Shown: positions 27,378 through 35,938 of the stretch, piece after piece
Position numbering within the stretch: position 1 is the stretch's first letter
Layout of the letters: each line of letters opens with the position of its first letter
Origin: Nannocystis pusilla
GTDB taxonomy: Bacteria; Myxococcota_A; Polyangia; Nannocystales; Nannocystaceae
Direction of reading: 5' to 3'
NCBI RefSeq assembly: GCF_020073745.1
Contig: NZ_JAIRAU010000039.1
Span: 1-64,000 of the forward strand
Length of the DNA: 64,000 bases
The notes under the pieces: generated by a model
Databases searched by the model: none
The model's input: only the letters and a program-made list of their open reading frames with translations
What the model was told of the DNA's origin: nothing
Made by a program: the position numbers and the translations under genes

Positions 27378-30300
27378 TCACGGCGCGTCATCCTCGTCGT
27401 CGACCTCGCCGAGCTCGCGCTCCCCGAGACCCTCGCCGGTATTGAGGAACAACCCGCCCACGGCCTCCTCCTCGCTGTCCGAACCGACGGCCTCGCTCGC
27501 ATCGCGCGACCCCTCGGCGCGCGCCGCCTCGTCGCCGTCCACCCGGACGGCCTCGCCAGTCACAACCGCGTCCTCGCTGTCCGCACCGACAGCCTCGCGG
27601 AGCACGTCATCGCTGCCCGAACCGACAGCCTCGCTCGCCGCATCCTCGCTCTCACTGCTCGAACCGACTACCTCGCTCGCCGCGTCCTCGCTCTCCGAAC
27701 GGAGAGCCTCGCCGAGAACGTCATCACTATTAGAACGGACAGCTTCGCTCGTCGCGTCCTCGCTGTCCGAACCGACAGCCTCGCCGAGCACGTCATCACT
27801 GTCCGAACGGACAGCTTCGCTCGTCGCGTCCTCGCGGCCCGAACCGACAGCCGCGCTCGCCGCGTCCTCGCTCTCCGAACCGACAGCCTCGCCGAGCACG
27901 TCATCACTGTCCGAACTGACAGCCTCGCTCGTCGCGTCCTCGCTGTCCGAACGGACAGCCTCGCCGAGCACGTCATCACTGCCCGAACCGACAGCCTCGC
28001 TCGCCGCGTCCTCGCTGCCCGAACCGACTGCCTCGCTCGCCGCGTCCTCGCTGCCCGAACCGACAGCCTCGCCGAGAACGTCATCACTGTCCGAACGCAC
28101 AACCTCGCCGATCAGGTCATCGCTCTCACTGCTCGAACCGAAAGCCTCGCTCGCCGCGTCCTCGCTCTCCGAAAGGCTCTCACTGCTCGAACCGACAGCC
28201 TCGCTCGCCGCGTCCTCGCCGTCCAAGACGACAGCCGCGCTCGTCGCGTCCTCGCGGGGACCGACCACGTCCGTGCCCTCGCGGGCGCTCCAGCCGGTAT
28301 CCTCGAGGTTCGTACGGGCGAGCCCGTCGACGATGCGATGCTCCTCGCTGTCCACACGGACCGCCACATTCACGGCGTCGTCCGCGCTGTCCTCTCGCAG
28401 AGCCTCGCTCGCCGCGCGCTCGTCCGCGCTGCCCCACCGGGTGACAGCGTGCTCGCTCGCGGCATCCTCGTCCTCGCTGTCCTCTGCCTCACCGGCCGCG
28501 CTCTCGTCCTCGCTCGCCGCGCCCCGGAGAGCCTCGCTCGCCGCGCTCACGTCCGTCGTGTCGCCCTCGAAGTCACCATCCACCTCGACGCTCGCGTCCT
28601 CGGTGCTGGCCGCCTCGCGGTCGCCCTCGCTGTCGCTGAGCACGACGGGGTCCGCGTCCTCATCGCAAGCCTCCGCGTCGCTGTCCTCGCGGACAGCCTC
28701 GCTCGCCGCGCTCTCGTCCATCAGACGGACGGCTGCGTCCTCACGCCTGTCCGACGCGTCGTTGTCCTCGCGGACAGTCTCACTCGCCGCGTCCTGGTCG
28801 TCTGCCGGGACCATCGCGCCCGCCTGCTCGCCGCGGCCCCACCCGGCTGTCTCGCTGGCCGAATCCTCGCTGTCCTCGGGGACAGCCTCGCGCGCTTCCC
28901 CGTCGCCGCGAGTCTCCTCCGCGCCGTCCCGGGCCTCGCGCGTCGCGTCCTCACCACCCTCTGCCTGGCCGCTGTCCGACCCGACAGCCTCACTCGCCGC
29001 GCCGTCGTCGCTCTCCCCGGCAACGTCCGGGGCGCTCGCCTCGGTGCTGTCCGCAAGGACAGCCTCGGCCTCACCGACCTCGCCCGCGTCCGTCGCGCTC
29101 CGTGTCCCCGCCGTGCCGCCTTCGTCGTCCGCGGCCCCCGTCCGCTCCGGCGCCCACGCTGCCCCACGCAGGCTGTCCTCGCCCGGCGAAGCCCTCAAAC
29201 TCGATTCTCGCCACATGTCCTCGGAGACATCTTCGACGTCCCCGCTCTCCCCCGACATGTCCTCGGAGACAGCCGAGCTCTCGCGCCTTCGTTCGCGGGA
29301 AGGGCGGCCCGTCGCGCGGCGCGCCGGCGCGTCCTCGCCGTACTCCGCCGCGGCCGGATCGTTGGCGGCCACGTCCTCGCTCTCGTCGGCGTAGCCGAGC
29401 ACCGGCTCCTCGGGCTCCTGCACCGACGCCAGCGCCTCGGCGAGCAGCGCCGCTTCTTCGACCGCGTCGAGGTCCGCCTCGCTCGGCGTCCGCGCCGGCG
29501 TCGCGGCCGCGCCCGCCGCCGCTGCGGCCGCGTCCTCGGCCTTGGGCGTGGGCGCGCCGAAGCTCGCGTCCTCGTCGTAGTCCGCCAGCGCCGCCTGCGT
29601 CTGCTCGGCCGACGCGCGCCGGTAGATGCGGATGTTCGGCGTGTCGTGCGGCTGCTGCACCCCCGCGACCCCGAGCTTGACCATCTCGAGGATCGACATG
29701 AGCGTCACCACCAGCATCGCCCGCAGCTCGCGCTCGCTGTTCCAGGTGCGGCCGAGGAACAGCTCCTCGAACTCGAAGTGCGGCTTCTCGTCGAGGATCA
29801 GCGCCAGCTGCTTGATCCGCTGCGCCACCGTCACCGCCTCGATCTGGACCTCGTGGGTCGACTTCACCTTCGCGCGCGTGAGCACGCGGTAGTAGGCCTC
29901 CGCGAGGTTGAACAGCGACACCGGCGCGAGGCCGGGGTCGATCGGCGGCATCACCAGCTCGGCGCCGCGGGCGAACACGTCGCGTCCCGACACCGGCAGC
30001 GAGTCGAGCTCGGCCGCGGCCTGCTTGAACCGCTCGTACTCGACCAGCCGGCGGATCAGCGCCTCGCGCGGGTCCTCGCCCTCCTCCTCCTCGCTCTGGC
30101 CCGCCTCGCCGGCGCGCGGCTCCGGCGGCAGCAGCTCGCGGCTCTTGAGGTACGCCAGCGTCGCCGCCATCACCAGGTAGTCGCCCGCGATCTCGAGGTC
30201 GAGCTGGCGCATGACGTCGAGGTACTCGAGGTACTTCTCGGCGACGAACGCGATCGGGATGTCGAGGATGTCGAGCTCGTGCTTGCGCACGAGGTGCAGC

Positions 30301-30419
30301 AGCAGGTCGAGCGGGCCCTCGAACACCTCGAGCTCGACCGAGTAGATCGGGCTCGACGTCCCCTTCCGCTCGCGCGCGCGTGGGGCGCCCTCGCCGAGGC
30401 CCGTGCTTCCCTGCTCCAT
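27378..30419 (-). CDS. scpA: segregation and condensation protein A with long acidic repetitive tail
   Basis: Residues about 20-275 are ScpA, the kleisin of the SMC-ScpAB complex: YSVELEVFEGPLDLLLHLVRKHELDILDIPI at the start (SMC-binding helix) and ELRAMLVVTLMSILEMVKLG as the C-terminal winged helix. The remaining 740 residues are an acidic tail built of Ser-Asp-Glu-Ala units such as SDDVLGEAVGS and SEDAASEAV. ScpA is normally about 250-280 residues, so the tail is exceptional. The ATG at 30419 has GGGAG six bases upstream. The stop lies 25 bases before scpB, so both are co-transcribed. The tail may be disordered and bind basic proteins; function unknown. Confidence 0.92.
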   Translation of the reverse strand: MEQGSTGLGEGAPRARERKGTSSPIYSVELEVFEGPLDLLLHLVRKHELDILDIPIAFVAEKYLEYLDVMRQLDLEIAGDYLVMAATLAYLKSRELLPPEPRAGEAGQSEEEEGEDPREALIRRLVEYERFKQAAAELDSLPVSGRDVFARGAELVMPPIDPGLAPVSLFNLAEAYYRVLTRAKVKSTHEVQIEAVTVAQRIKQLALILDEKPHFEFEELFLGRTWNSERELRAMLVVTLMSILEMVKLGVAGVQQPHDTPNIRIYRRASAEQTQAALADYDEDASFGAPTPKAEDAAAAAAGAAATPARTPSEADLDAVEEAALLAEALASVQEPEEPVLGYADESEDVAANDPAAAEYGEDAPARRATGRPSRERRRESSAVSEDMSGESGDVEDVSEDMWRESSLRASPGEDSLRGAAWAPERTGAADDEGGTAGTRSATDAGEVGEAEAVLADSTEASAPDVAGESDDGAASEAVGSDSGQAEGGEDATREARDGAEETRGDGEAREAVPEDSEDSASETAGWGRGEQAGAMVPADDQDAASETVREDNDASDRREDAAVRLMDESAASEAVREDSDAEACDEDADPVVLSDSEGDREAASTEDASVEVDGDFEGDTTDVSAASEALRGAASEDESAAGEAEDSEDEDAASEHAVTRWGSADERAASEALREDSADDAVNVAVRVDSEEHRIVDGLARTNLEDTGWSAREGTDVVGPREDATSAAVVLDGEDAASEAVGSSSESLSESEDAASEAFGSSSESDDLIGEVVRSDSDDVLGEAVGSGSEDAASEAVGSGSEDAASEAVGSGSDDVLGEAVRSDSEDATSEAVSSDSDDVLGEAVGSESEDAASAAVGSGREDATSEAVRSDSDDVLGEAVGSDSEDATSEAVRSNSDDVLGEALRSESEDAASEVVGSSSESEDAASEAVGSGSDDVLREAVGADSEDAVVTGEAVRVDGDEAARAEGSRDASEAVGSDSEEEAVGGLFLNTGEGLGERELGEVDDEDDAP
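27560..28240. repeat. degenerate tandem repeats coding for the ScpA tail
   Basis: Alternating blocks built on CTGTCCGAACCGACAGCCTC and a CGTCATCACT spacer recur about a dozen times. They include perfect TGTCC-GAAC-GGACA palindromes at 27800-27813 and 27944-27957. Further single palindromes occur in the rest of the tail (28682, 28763, 28871 and 29048). Synonymous and conservative changes between copies show they are not very recent. Confidence 0.8.
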
Positions 30420-30448
30420 CGCCCGCTCCCGCTCGCTCACGCCCTGCT

Positions 30449-31183
30449 TCAGCGCCCCAGCAGGCCGGCGTAGGCGCCGAGCCAGCGGCCGTCGATGTAC
30501 GCCATGCTCTTGTAGGCGAGCAGCATCACCGGCTCGAAGATGATGGACAGCGCGGGAGACAGCAGCAGCGCCAGCAGGATCGCCCAGCCCCACTTCGCCA
30601 GGAAGTCGTCGATGCCCTGCGCGCGCGACGGGAGCAGCCACGCCAGCACCTTGCCGCCGTCGAGCGGGTGCACCGGGATCAGGTTGAACACCGCCAGCGT
30701 GATGTTCATGATGAAGAACAGGCCGAGCACCCCGAACACGCTCGCGTGCGCGTCGGGGTTGATGCCGCCCGCCGTCAGGCCGAGGACCAGCCCCGCGACC
30801 AGGAGCGCCTGCAGGATGTTCGACAGCGGCCCGGCGAACGCCACCAGCGCCATCCCGCCGCGCATGCTGACCTTGCGGTTGTAGTAGCGCGGCTGGGTGT
30901 TCACCGGCCGGCCCCAGCCGAACAGCGGCGCGTGCGTGAGCCCGGCGAACAGCGGCAGCGCGATGGTGCCGACCGGGTCGGCGTGCGCCAGCGGGTTCAG
31001 GGTCAGGCGGCCCTCACGACCGGGCGTCGGGTCGCCGAGGCGGTCGGCCGAGTACGCGTGGGCGAACTCGTGGACCGCGGTCGCCAGGACCAGGCACACG
31101 ACGAAGACGAGCATGCGACGGACGTCGGCGGCCTGGACGCCGAGGAGGCCGAGCACGGCGAAGGATGAGAGAGCGCGATCCAC
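30449..31183 (-). CDS. site-2 protease family (M50) membrane metalloprotease
   Basis: The 244-residue protein has about six membrane segments. The zinc site is HEFAHAYSADRLGD (HExxH) in an early helix and the partner motif NLIPVHPLDGGKVLAW (NPxPxxPxDGG type) in a late helix. These place it with the small YwhC/SpoIVFB-like M50 proteases that cut substrates within the membrane. There is no PDZ domain. The GTG at 31183 gives a natural N-terminus; an ATG at 31114 is also possible, and one at 31246 is less likely. The gene precedes scpA by 29 bases, an arrangement often seen with M50 and scpA genes. Confidence 0.88.
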   Translation of the reverse strand: MDRALSSFAVLGLLGVQAADVRRMLVFVVCLVLATAVHEFAHAYSADRLGDPTPGREGRLTLNPLAHADPVGTIALPLFAGLTHAPLFGWGRPVNTQPRYYNRKVSMRGGMALVAFAGPLSNILQALLVAGLVLGLTAGGINPDAHASVFGVLGLFFIMNITLAVFNLIPVHPLDGGKVLAWLLPSRAQGIDDFLAKWGWAILLALLLSPALSIIFEPVMLLAYKSMAYIDGRWLGAYAGLLGR

Positions 31184-31557
31184 GGCAAAGCACCGCGCAG
31201 GGGCGCGGAGTCCGGAAAAATTACCGCCCGCGCCCGCCCGAGTCAAACCAGGGCACCCCGCGCTCGCAGACCGGAGCCCCCGGCCACGTGAGCCGGCGCA
31301 AATTCGCGGCCGCGGGCGCCCCGGCCCGCGCCGGTGCTCGCGTGACCTGCCCGATCACACATGCCCGATCTGCCATGTCCCTTGCGCCAGCCGCTCGCGC
31401 CGCCGCACCCCGGCACCTAGTGCCGCGGCCGGGGCATTCTGCTCGTTCCTCGCCGGGCTCCGACAGGCCGGCGAGGCGGGCAATACGTACCCCGGCGAGC
31501 AACGCAGCCAGCGTGGCCGAGAGCGAGCGAGGGAGGGCCGAAATGCCGCGGCACTAG
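31184..31557. other. intergenic region with inverted-repeat element
   Basis: About 370 bases between xerD and the protease gene, both on the minus strand. It holds a cluster of palindrome half-sites (31350-31390, CATGCCC and CATGTCCC) and a 141-base element bounded by 13-base inverted repeats (next entry). No open frame looks like a gene. Confidence 0.6.
31417..31557. repeat. MITE-like 141-bp element with 13-bp terminal inverted repeats
   Basis: CTAGTGCCGCGGC at 31417-31429 is the exact complement of 31545-31557, which abuts the xerD stop codon. Inside, CCTCGCCGG and CCGGCGAGG form a second stem (near 31452-31480). CTAG is found at both ends and again directly after the right end, so it may be part of the repeat or a target duplication. 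It is too short to encode a transposase. A role as a xerD terminator is possible instead. Confidence 0.5.
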
Positions 31558-32595
31558 CTAGGCCCGCGGGTGGTGCCGCTTGTGGCGCTCGCGCAGGTGC
31601 TCGCGCGTCACGTGCGTGTAGATTTCCGTCGTGCCGATGTCGGCGTGCCCGAGCAGCGCCTGGACCGCGCGCAGGTCGGCGCCGCCCTCGAGCAGGTGCG
31701 TGGCGAAGCTGTGGCGCAGCTTGTGCGGCGAGATCGGGCGCGTGACCCCGATCGCAAGCGCGTACTCCCGCAGCTTCAGGAAGAAGCCCTGGCGAGACAG
31801 GCGCCCGCCGCGATGGTTGACGAACACCCAGCGGACCGAGCCGCGCACCAGCGCCGGCCGCCCGCTCGTCAGCCACGCCTGCAGCGCCGCGATGGCCGGA
31901 CCTCCGAGGGGCACCAGCCGCTGCTTGTCGCCCTTGCCGGTCAGGCGCACGATCGCCTGGTCGAGGTAGAGTCGATCGAGCGTCAGGTCGAGCGCCTCGG
32001 AGATCCGGCAACCTGTCGCATAGAGCAGCTCGAGCAGCGCCGTGTCGCGCAGCGCCAGCGGGCCGTCCTGCCCCGGCGCGGCCAGCAGCGCCTCGACCTC
32101 GCCGCGGCTCAACAGCTCCGGCAGCCGCTTCGGCAGCTTCGGCAGCCGCAGCGCCTGGGCCGGATCGACGTCGAGCTGGCCCTCCTCGCGGAGGAAGCGG
32201 AACAGCCCGCGCACCGCCGTCAACCGGCGGGCCTGGCTGCGCGGCGACAGCCCGGCCTGCGCCAGCGACACCACGAAGCGCAGCAGCAGCGCCGGCGTCA
32301 CCGCCGCGAGCGCGACCACCCCCGCCGCCGTGGCGTGGGCGACGAACACCTCGAGGTCGCCCGCGTACGCGAGCAGCGAGTTCGGCCGCAGCCGCCGCTC
32401 GACCTTGAGGTGCTCGAGGTACTCCTCGATCGCCCGCTCGAGCGAGCCGGCCTTCGCCGGCTGCGCCCGGGTCACCTGTCCCTTCGGACCTGGCCCTTCG
32501 GACCTGCCCGAACGACCCGGTGTGTTCGCCCCCGCGGCGCGCCTGGAAGCCGGTCGCACCCCGCCGGCCGCGGACGGCCGGCGGCCTGCGGTCAC
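31558..32595 (-). CDS. xerD: tyrosine recombinase XerD
   Basis: The 345-residue protein has the XerC/XerD two-domain plan, with a core-binding SAM-like domain (51-145) and a catalytic domain. All active-site residues are visible: Arg197 (ATGCRISEAL), Lys221 (GKGDKQR), His291 and Arg294 (SPHKLRHSFATH), His317 (LLGHADI) and Tyr326 (EIYTHV). It resolves chromosome dimers at dif with a partner Xer at the end of replication. The first 48 residues are an extra basic tail that includes palindrome-derived codons. The GTG at 32595 overlaps the stop of a cheY gene. XerD rather than XerC is judged from HADIGTTEIYTHV, and the call could be reversed. Confidence 0.9.
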   Translation of the reverse strand: MTAGRRPSAAGGVRPASRRAAGANTPGRSGRSEGPGPKGQVTRAQPAKAGSLERAIEEYLEHLKVERRLRPNSLLAYAGDLEVFVAHATAAGVVALAAVTPALLLRFVVSLAQAGLSPRSQARRLTAVRGLFRFLREEGQLDVDPAQALRLPKLPKRLPELLSRGEVEALLAAPGQDGPLALRDTALLELLYATGCRISEALDLTLDRLYLDQAIVRLTGKGDKQRLVPLGGPAIAALQAWLTSGRPALVRGSVRWVFVNHRGGRLSRQGFFLKLREYALAIGVTRPISPHKLRHSFATHLLEGGADLRAVQALLGHADIGTTEIYTHVTREHLRERHKRHHPRA

Positions 32596-32993
32596 CGCTC
32601 CTCCAGGCTGAGGATCTCGCGCACCAGCTTGATGACCGCCGGGGCCTGGATGGGCTTGGTGATGTACGCGTTGGCGCCCAGCGCCAGCGCGCGCTGCCGG
32701 TCCTCGGCGGCCCCCTCGGTCGTGATGATGATGATCGGCACGTCCTGGTAGGTCTCGTCGGCGCGCAGGCGCTTGACGAGCTTCAGCCCGTCGAGGATGG
32801 GCATGTTGATGTCGGTGATGATGATGTCGAACTTGGTGCCCGAGAGGCGGCGGAGCGCGTCGACGCCGTCGTCGGCCTCGACCACGCTGAGCTCCCGGAT
32901 CCGCGACAACGCGAACACGATCATCTTACGCATCGGCGGGCTGTCTTCGACCACCAACGCGTTGAGCCGGCGAGTTTGGGTGTCCTGGGTCAT
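32592..32993 (-). CDS. cheY: CheY-like response regulator (second in cluster)
   Basis: A single receiver domain of 133 residues, with acidic residues at VVEDS (16-17), phospho-acceptor Asp61 in IIITDINMP, Thr in TTEGA and Lys113 in YITKPI. There is no output domain, so it probably signals by protein contact. It overlaps the upstream GAF-protein gene by ATGA and the downstream xerD by GTGA, which makes it the last gene of the chemosensory run. The Asp-Asp pair of CheY is Glu-Asp here, which still binds metal. Confidence 0.9.
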   Translation of the reverse strand: MTQDTQTRRLNALVVEDSPPMRKMIVFALSRIRELSVVEADDGVDALRRLSGTKFDIIITDINMPILDGLKLVKRLRADETYQDVPIIIITTEGAAEDRQRALALGANAYITKPIQAPAVIKLVREILSLEER

Positions 32994-33817
32994 GCTCCGA
33001 GGAGGTGTTCTACGGCCTGCCGCTGCAGCGCGACCGCCTTGGCGTGGGCCCGGATCCACGCCGTCTCGATCGCGATGCCGGCGTGTTCGGAGATCATAGA
33101 GAGGAGGCTGTAGTCATTGTCTTCGAAGCCGGGCTTCTGCGCCAGAAATGCTTCGAGGCGGAGGACTGCGACGAGTCGCCGTCCGCTGACCAGCGGAAGA
33201 TACATGATCACGTCGTCGGACGCGTATGCGGGATCGCCGCGAGTCCACGGGCGGCCGCGCTGGACCATCTGCGCTGCAGGGCTCGCCTCGTCCATCTCGA
33301 TCTCGACGAGCTCGTTCATCTCTCCGCCCTCGCGCGCGATCGGGAACAACACGCGGCGCTCCTCGTCGACGAGGTACAGCGTGAACGCCCCGACGCCGAT
33401 GAAGTTCAGCAGGATCTCGGTGGTGGTCTGCAGCACGTCGCCGATCGTCCGCGAGGCGTGGAACTGCAGCCCCGCGACGTACATCGACGCGAGGTGGTAG
33501 TTCTCGTCCTCCAGCTGGACCAGGCGGTCGCGCAAGCGAGCGAGCTCGCCGGGAGGCGCCGGCGCGCCGGCCTCCGTCGCGGCGCTCCGCGCCTTTTCGA
33601 GCTCGACGATGCGGCCGATCAGGCCCTCCATCACCGTGCCCGGCGTCAACTCGGGCCGCGCGGGACGATCGGGCTGCGACTCGTTGAGCTCGCTGCGCAG
33701 GCGTTCGTTCTCCGCGATGAGCTGGCGGACGAAGGCCTCCCCGCGCCCGAAGAATTCGTGAAGAGCCGCGCGGGTCTTGTCGTGAAGGTCCCCCTGGCCG
33801 GCGTCCTGCGCACGCAT
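32990..33817 (-). CDS. coiled-coil and GAF domain protein
   Basis: The 275-residue protein starts with a helical, probably coiled-coil region (about 1-115, heptad-like LIAENERLRSELNE and LRDRLVQLEDENYHL) and ends with a GAF domain (about 120-265: IGDVLQTTTEILLNFIGVGAFTLYLVDEERRVLFPI, DVIMYLPLVSGRRLVAVLRLE, SEHAGIAIETAWIR). GAF domains bind small ligands or cofactors. There is no output domain. Located between cheB and cheY2, it may be a sensor or adaptor for the chemosensory pathway, which lacks a receptor gene here. The first ATG at 33817 was taken as start; no strong ribosome-binding site is seen. Confidence 0.82.
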   Translation of the reverse strand: MRAQDAGQGDLHDKTRAALHEFFGRGEAFVRQLIAENERLRSELNESQPDRPARPELTPGTVMEGLIGRIVELEKARSAATEAGAPAPPGELARLRDRLVQLEDENYHLASMYVAGLQFHASRTIGDVLQTTTEILLNFIGVGAFTLYLVDEERRVLFPIAREGGEMNELVEIEMDEASPAAQMVQRGRPWTRGDPAYASDDVIMYLPLVSGRRLVAVLRLEAFLAQKPGFEDNDYSLLSMISEHAGIAIETAWIRAHAKAVALQRQAVEHLLGA

Positions 33818-33939
33818 CGGGGCGACGATATCATGCCCTGAGCCCGTGCGGGCGCCGCCGGGCGACCGCGGCGGGGGTGATTTCGCATCACGAACTGCGC
33901 CGCCGCGATCGCGGCTGCCGCCCCGGGCCAGCCCCGGCG

Positions 33940-35067
33940 CTACGCGGCCGACTCCGACCCCGGCGGCTTGGGCCGGCAGGCGTCTGCAAACCGCTGGATC
34001 GCCACCGGGAGCTCCTCGAGCGAGAGCACCTCGTCGACCACCCCGGCGTCGATCGCGGCGGCCGGCATGCCCGGCATCACCGCCGTGTTCGGATCTTCCG
34101 CGAGCACCGTCGCCCCCACCCGTCGCGCCAGCTCGGCCCCCTCGCGTCCGTCGCTGCCCATGCCGGTCAGGATCAGCGCGCAGAAGCGAGGACCGAACAG
34201 GTCGGACATCGTCTTGAACAGCAGGTCGCCCGACGGGACGATGGTCGCCCCGCCCCGCGGCGGCCGCACGCGCACCCGCGGACCGTTGGGCCCGAGGTCG
34301 ACCTCGAGGTTGGCCGCGCCCGGAGCGATGTACACCACGCCCGACTGCAAATCCTGCTGGTCGGTCGCCTCGCACACGTGGAACGAGCAGATCTTGTCGA
34401 GCCGCGCCGCGAACGCCCGGGTGAAGCGCGCGGGCATGTGCTGCGCCACCAAAATCGAGATCGGCAGCGTCACCGGCAGCGCGCACAGCAGCTGCTGCAG
34501 CGCGGGCGGTCCGCCGGTCGAGGCCGCGACCCCGAGCGCGCCGAGCGGCGGCCCGCGGCGCTTCTGCGGCTCGTAGCGGCCGCTGTCGAACGCCGGCACC
34601 TCGAGCGTGGTCCGCTCGCCGCGCTGCTCGGCCAGGTGCTGCGCGCGCTGCAGCAGCCGCACGACGTGCAGCCGCCGGACCACGCGGAGCTTGGCCAGCA
34701 GGTCTTCCTGGATCGTGCGCAGGTCGGGCCCGATGTGGCGCCCCGGCTTGGCGATGAAGTCGAGCGCCCCGAGCTCGAGCGCGCGGAACACATGGTCGCG
34801 CTCGGAGTGGCCGCTGACGACGATCACCGGCAACGGCCGCTTGGCCATCAGCACGCGGAGGAACGCGAAGCCGTCCATCTCCGGCATCTCGAGGTCGAGC
34901 GTGATGACGTCCGGCTGGAGGTCGAACACCATGCGCAGCGCCTCCTTGCCGTTGGAGGCGCGGCCGATCACCTCGACGCCCGGATCGAGCTCGAGCATCG
35001 CCGCGATCGTCTGCCGGTTGTAGGCAGAGTCGTCGACCACCAGGGCGCGGAGCTTGTGACCGTCCAT
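33940..35067 (-). CDS. cheB: chemotaxis methylesterase/deamidase CheB
   Basis: The 375-residue protein has an N-terminal receiver (VVDDS, phospho-acceptor Asp58 in ITLDLEMPEMDG, Lys107 in IAKPG) and a C-terminal methylesterase with its triad Ser183 (AASTGGP), His210 (VAQHMP) and Asp306 (TGMGSDGREG). It removes methyl groups from glutamates of receptors for adaptation. The gene follows cheR by 10 bases. Its presence implies that a methylated receptor exists outside the window. A gap of 122 bases to the GAF gene has no evident promoter. Confidence 0.95.
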   Translation of the reverse strand: MDGHKLRALVVDDSAYNRQTIAAMLELDPGVEVIGRASNGKEALRMVFDLQPDVITLDLEMPEMDGFAFLRVLMAKRPLPVIVVSGHSERDHVFRALELGALDFIAKPGRHIGPDLRTIQEDLLAKLRVVRRLHVVRLLQRAQHLAEQRGERTTLEVPAFDSGRYEPQKRRGPPLGALGVAASTGGPPALQQLLCALPVTLPISILVAQHMPARFTRAFAARLDKICSFHVCEATDQQDLQSGVVYIAPGAANLEVDLGPNGPRVRVRPPRGGATIVPSGDLLFKTMSDLFGPRFCALILTGMGSDGREGAELARRVGATVLAEDPNTAVMPGMPAAAIDAGVVDEVLSLEELPVAIQRFADACRPKPPGSESAA

Positions 35068-35077
35068 CGCAGTTCCT

Positions 35078-35938
35078 CTAGCCCGGTTTGCGATACACGA
35101 GGTCGTTGCTGAGGTTCACGAGATCGAAGCGCCCCGGCACGCTGATCAGGCTCTCCGAGTGTCCGAGCAACAGGTAGCCTCCCGGCACGAGCGCGTCGTA
35201 GAACCCTTCGACCACGCGCCGCCTCGCCTGGTTCGATAAATACATCAGGACGTTGCGGCAGAAAATCGTGTCGATGGCGCCGAGCTCGCGGTAGCGGGCG
35301 GTGTCGAGGAGGTTGAGGTGGACGAAGGTGCACATCCGCCGCAGAGGCTCGATGGCCCGCCACTGTCCGCCCGGGAGCGGCTCGAAGTAGCGCTCCCGCC
35401 GATCCTCGGGGGTCGTGCGAAAACTGCTCGGGCCGTAGATCCCGGCCTCGGCGGCCCGGACGCCGCGGACGCTGATGTCGCTGCCGATCACCCGCGAGCC
35501 CGGGCGAGCGGTCTCGGTCAGCAGGGCGGCGATCGTGTACGCCTCCTCGCCGGTCGAGCAGCCGGCGCTCCACACCACCGGCGCCCCCGCCCCCCGGCGG
35601 CCGAGCAGGACCGGCAGGATCTCGCGCTGGAACGCGTCGAGCTGGAACTGCTCGCGGAACAGGTAGGTCTCGTGGGTCGTGACCCGCTCGATGCACTCGA
35701 GCAGCTCGGCCGGCCCGCCGAGGTCGTAGCTCAGGTAGTGGTAGTACTCGAGGTAGGATCCGAGGGACAGGTGATCGAGCCGCGAGGCCAGACGCCGTTC
35801 GAGCAGGAACCCGGCGTCCCCGCCCAGCAGCACCCCGCAGTAATCGAGGATCAGCTCCGCCAGCAGCCGCGACTCCTCGGGCGTGATGCGCACGCGTACC
35901 GGCGGTTCGATCCCGCCGGGAGGGAGCCGTCCGTTCAC
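35078..35938 (-). CDS. cheR: chemotaxis methyltransferase CheR
   Basis: The 286-residue protein has the CheR N-terminal helical domain and SAM-binding domain: ERVTTHETYLFREQFQLDAF, VWSAGCSTGEEAYTIAALL (SAM motif I), GSDISVRGVRAAEAGIYG, IDTIFCRNVLMYLS and LLLGHSESL. It methylates glutamates of chemoreceptors using SAM. There is no TPR extension, unlike some myxobacterial CheR proteins. The GTG at 35938 overlaps the stop of the HEAT-protein gene (GTGA), so translation is probably coupled. Confidence 0.95.
   Translation of the reverse strand: MNGRLPPGGIEPPVRVRITPEESRLLAELILDYCGVLLGGDAGFLLERRLASRLDHLSLGSYLEYYHYLSYDLGGPAELLECIERVTTHETYLFREQFQLDAFQREILPVLLGRRGAGAPVVWSAGCSTGEEAYTIAALLTETARPGSRVIGSDISVRGVRAAEAGIYGPSSFRTTPEDRRERYFEPLPGGQWRAIEPLRRMCTFVHLNLLDTARYRELGAIDTIFCRNVLMYLSNQARRRVVEGFYDALVPGGYLLLGHSESLISVPGRFDLVNLSNDLVYRKPG

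Noticed and set aside
26417-28240. Regular short repeats that might suggest a CRISPR array
   Set aside because: The repeats are in frame inside scpB and scpA, spacers are also repetitive, and no cas genes are present.
31558-32595. Tyrosine recombinase as an integrase of a mobile island
   Set aside because: It has XerD architecture and length, sits within a housekeeping gene run and has no tRNA attachment site or phage genes beside it.
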